Shown: one piece after another, positions 62,195 through 64,000 of the stretch
How the letters are laid out: the number at the start of each line of letters is the position of its first letter
How positions within the stretch are numbered: the stretch's first letter is position 1
DNA from: an uncultured Chromatiaceae bacterium
GTDB taxonomy: Bacteria > Pseudomonadota > Gammaproteobacteria > Enterobacterales > Alteromonadaceae
Reading direction: 5' to 3'
Assembly (NCBI GenBank): GCA_937978655.1
Contig: CALJUX010000033.1
Location: 22,328 to 86,327, forward strand
DNA: 64,000 nt
The notes under the pieces: model-generated
Database searches by the model: none
What the model was told of the DNA's origin: nothing
Seen by the model: the letters and a program-made list of their open reading frames with translations, nothing else
Program-made: the position numbers and the translations under genes

Positions 62195-62683
62195 ATGTCT
62201 GTCAAAACCATTTATCTGTTACGTCATACCAAAGCGGAAGAGCGCTCAGTGCCGCGGCCGGACGTGGATCGTTGTCTGGTGGAAAAAGGCCGGCAGCAGG
62301 CGCTGCGGATTGGGGCATTCATCCGCCGGCAACAATTACAGCCGGATTTGGTCCTGACCAGTCCTTACCCACGCGCACTGCAAACCGCAATGTTGGTTGC
62401 AGCAGCGGCTGACCTGTCCTGCGAGGTACAGGAAGCATTATGGCTTTGTCATGGCACAGCACCTGCGACGCAGCTGGAGCAATTGCGTCTGGCGCTGCCT
62501 GACTGGCCGTTGCACACTTTGTTAGTCGGGCATGAACCGGAATTATCAGCGTTGCTTGCGCTGTTGCTGGACGCTCAGGCGGCTGCACTGCAGATCAAAA
62601 AAGGCACGCTGGTCTGTTTGCAGTTTACGCCGCAAACCGGTTTTTGCCTGCAGTGGCTTTTGCCTTGCCGTCTATTGCGTTAA
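62195..62683 (+). CDS. sixA: Phosphohistidine phosphatase SixA
   Basis: A 162-residue histidine-phosphatase-family protein that removes phosphate from His on Hpt domains of hybrid kinases and on NPr-type proteins. The RHG-like motif is YLLRHTKAEE (catalytic His), and the second His is in LVGHEPELSALLALLL. The ATG lies close behind GGAGG, giving MSVKTIYLL. A longer frame upstream enters the repeat array. An Hpt-containing kinase at 47343-50018 is a possible substrate. Confidence 0.9.
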   Translation: MSVKTIYLLRHTKAEERSVPRPDVDRCLVEKGRQQALRIGAFIRRQQLQPDLVLTSPYPRALQTAMLVAAAADLSCEVQEALWLCHGTAPATQLEQLRLALPDWPLHTLLVGHEPELSALLALLLDAQAAALQIKKGTLVCLQFTPQTGFCLQWLLPCRLLR

Positions 62684-62859
62684 AGCGTTTTTGGCTGTCG
62701 GGATTAGTTGCCAGTTACTGACACAGCGCAGAAGTTTTTTTATCCCAAAATAGCCCTGTCAGTCACAAAATGTTGTCTGTTCTGTGCGATCGCGCACTAA
62801 GCTGAAGAAAGGTTTGCTTTGCCGTCCGGGCAGGGCGTTCTCTGCGGCGGAGGTGTGCG

Positions 62860-63954
62860 ATGTGGCAATTCTGTGGTGGTCTGGTGTTGCTTCTGCTGAT
62901 CAGTGCCTGCCAGCAGCTCCCGGCGGCTGACCAGTTAAAATCTGCCAGGGACTTATTACGTGACCAGGCATTTATGCCGGTGTCCGCGGCGATTGAAAGC
63001 AAAGCGGAGATTTTTGCGCTGCCGGAGCCATTGGTGCGGCAGGCCAAACAGCAAGTGCTGGCTTATGGTGAGCCGCAGGATCGCAGCCTGGCGCTGTTAA
63101 AGTTTATTTTTCGTGAGCAGGAAGACCCGCTGCAATATGTCAATAACGCGACGCTGACAGCCTGGCAGACCTATCAGCAACGCGAAGCCAATTGCCTGTC
63201 GCTGACCATTCTGGCTTATAGTCTGGCCAAATCGCTGGGGTTTCGCACGCAGTTTCAGGATGTACAAATTCCGGAATATTGGATCACCCGCAACGGTACC
63301 AGTGTGCTGAACGGGCATGTTAATTTGCTGGTCACTCCGCCCGGCAGCCAGACCATGGTCAAAACTTTTATCACGTCATCCAGTACTTTCCTGATTGATT
63401 TTGAGCGCGCCGGTGGCTCCCGCGAGCGCTTGCCGGTGCGGAAAATCAGCGAGACCGATATTGTGGCGCTGTTTTATAACAACAAAGCGGCAGATGCGAT
63501 TTTCAGTCAGCAGTTTGACCTGGCTTACCGTTATCTGCAGGAAGCGGCATCTGTAGCCCCCAGGGTTGCGGCGACCTGGAATAATCTGGCGGTGTTGTAC
63601 CGCCAGCGTAATATGCCCGAAGCGGCGGAACTGGCGTATTTACAAAGCCTTGCGCTTGAAGCTGAACATCCGAATACCATGTCAAATCTGGCCATTTTGT
63701 ACGAATCGATGGGCCGCGCTGGTGAAGCGGCACAATTGCAGAGCAAAGTGCTGAAGCAACGCCTGACAAATCCATATTATTTTGTCATGCAAGGCAATGA
63801 AGCATTAAGCGCCCGGCGGCTGACGGATGCCGAAGTGGCGTTTCACCGCAGTATCCGTCTGCAGCCAAAAATGTCTGAAGCCTTGTTCGGTCTGGCACAG
63901 GTGGCGATACTGCAGCACGATGTTGCCGCCGCCACCCATTATCTGCAGCGTGCC
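62860..63954 (+). CDS. Lipoprotein with transglutaminase-like and TPR regions, cut by the contig end
   Basis: A partial gene, 365 codons visible up to 63954, starting at an ATG behind GGAGG. The signal peptide carries a lipobox (LISAC, Cys about residue 17). The segment NCLSLTILAYSLAKSLGF, with a later GHVNLLV, is like the Cys-His half of transglutaminase-like domains. Tetratricopeptide repeats follow from about residue 215 (WNNLAVLYRQRNMPEAAE, TMSNLAILYESMGRAGEA and so on). The frame runs on into the adapter sequence but those codons are not genuine. The function is unknown; it is probably a surface or periplasmic protein in envelope processing. Confidence 0.78.
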
Positions 63955-64000
63955 AGATCGGAAGAGCGTCGTGTAGGGAAAGAGTTTAGCTCTCGGTGGG
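63955..64000. other. Illumina adapter-derived sequence at the contig end
   Basis: From AGATCGGAAGAGCG at 63955 to the window end, 43 of 46 bases match the TruSeq universal adapter reverse complement as I recall it; the first 31 match fully. It is not chromosomal sequence. Confidence 0.9.

Overview
The window is a stretch of chromosomal core genome from a gammaproteobacterium. Gene content and orders such as zur|dusA, lolB-ispE-prs-rplY-pth-ychF divergent from hemA-prfA-prmC, and mpl-ubiX, together with the many sensory hybrid kinases and a large Oar-like TonB receptor, suggest an Alteromonadales/Rheinheimera-type aquatic bacterium. The genus is inference. I see no insertion sequence, prophage, integrase or CRISPR array. 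The last 46 bases match an Illumina adapter, so the right edge is probably a contig end.

Layout. 1-4.2 kb: dnaB (cut by the left edge), alr, a CheX-like protein, and divergent zur/dusA. 4.3-7.5 kb: a small envelope cluster. Two sigma-54-like promoters precede a small exported protein with a membrane micropeptide, and a PspC-domain protein. A copper chaperone-like PCu(A)C protein follows, with its ribosome-binding site inside a 16-bp hairpin, then DUF2333 and a TIGR04219 beta-barrel. 7.5-14.7 kb: signalling genes, namely a degenerate hybrid kinase, a TIGR03899 protein, a REC-DUF3369-GGDEF-EAL regulator and a chemoreceptor. 14.9-22.5 kb: ppa, fbp, mpl, ubiX, an ABC exporter pair (yadGH-like) and panP. 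22.5-33.6 kb: an M28 peptidase, an AEC permease, a GIY-YIG protein, rhlE, a GNAT, a parvulin, a DUF885 peptidase, agmatine-to-putrescine genes aguA/aguB, a peroxiredoxin-like protein and ubiF.

33.7-47.3 kb: a tRNA Met-Leu-Gln operon, a peptide transporter, then the ychF-pth-rplY-prs-ispE-lolB block facing hemA-prfA-prmC. A REC-DUF3369-HD-GYP gene sits between prmC and sirB2-kdsA. hemA has no ATG, GTG or TTG at its homologous start. 47.3-50.6 kb: a full hybrid kinase with Hpt domain and a tRNA Phe-Thr-Phe array.

50.9-64 kb: nucleoside salvage (deoB-deoD-gpt, then udk and nupC) surrounds an exported EEP-family hydrolase and a large TonB receptor. An iron/2-oxoglutarate-type oxygenase, two identical tRNA-Leu genes, a 250-bp array of repeated hairpins, sixA and a TPR lipoprotein cut by the contig end follow.

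How the parts work together. The core supplies replication, wall precursor recycling, isoprenoid/haem/ubiquinone and LPS (Kdo) synthesis, translation release and nucleotide synthesis. Two related response regulators with c-di-GMP phosphodiesterase outputs, two hybrid kinases, SixA, CheX and a chemoreceptor give a dense sensory layer. The least explained parts are the 4.3-5.7 kb envelope cluster, the hemA start and the hairpin array at 61.86-62.1 kb.
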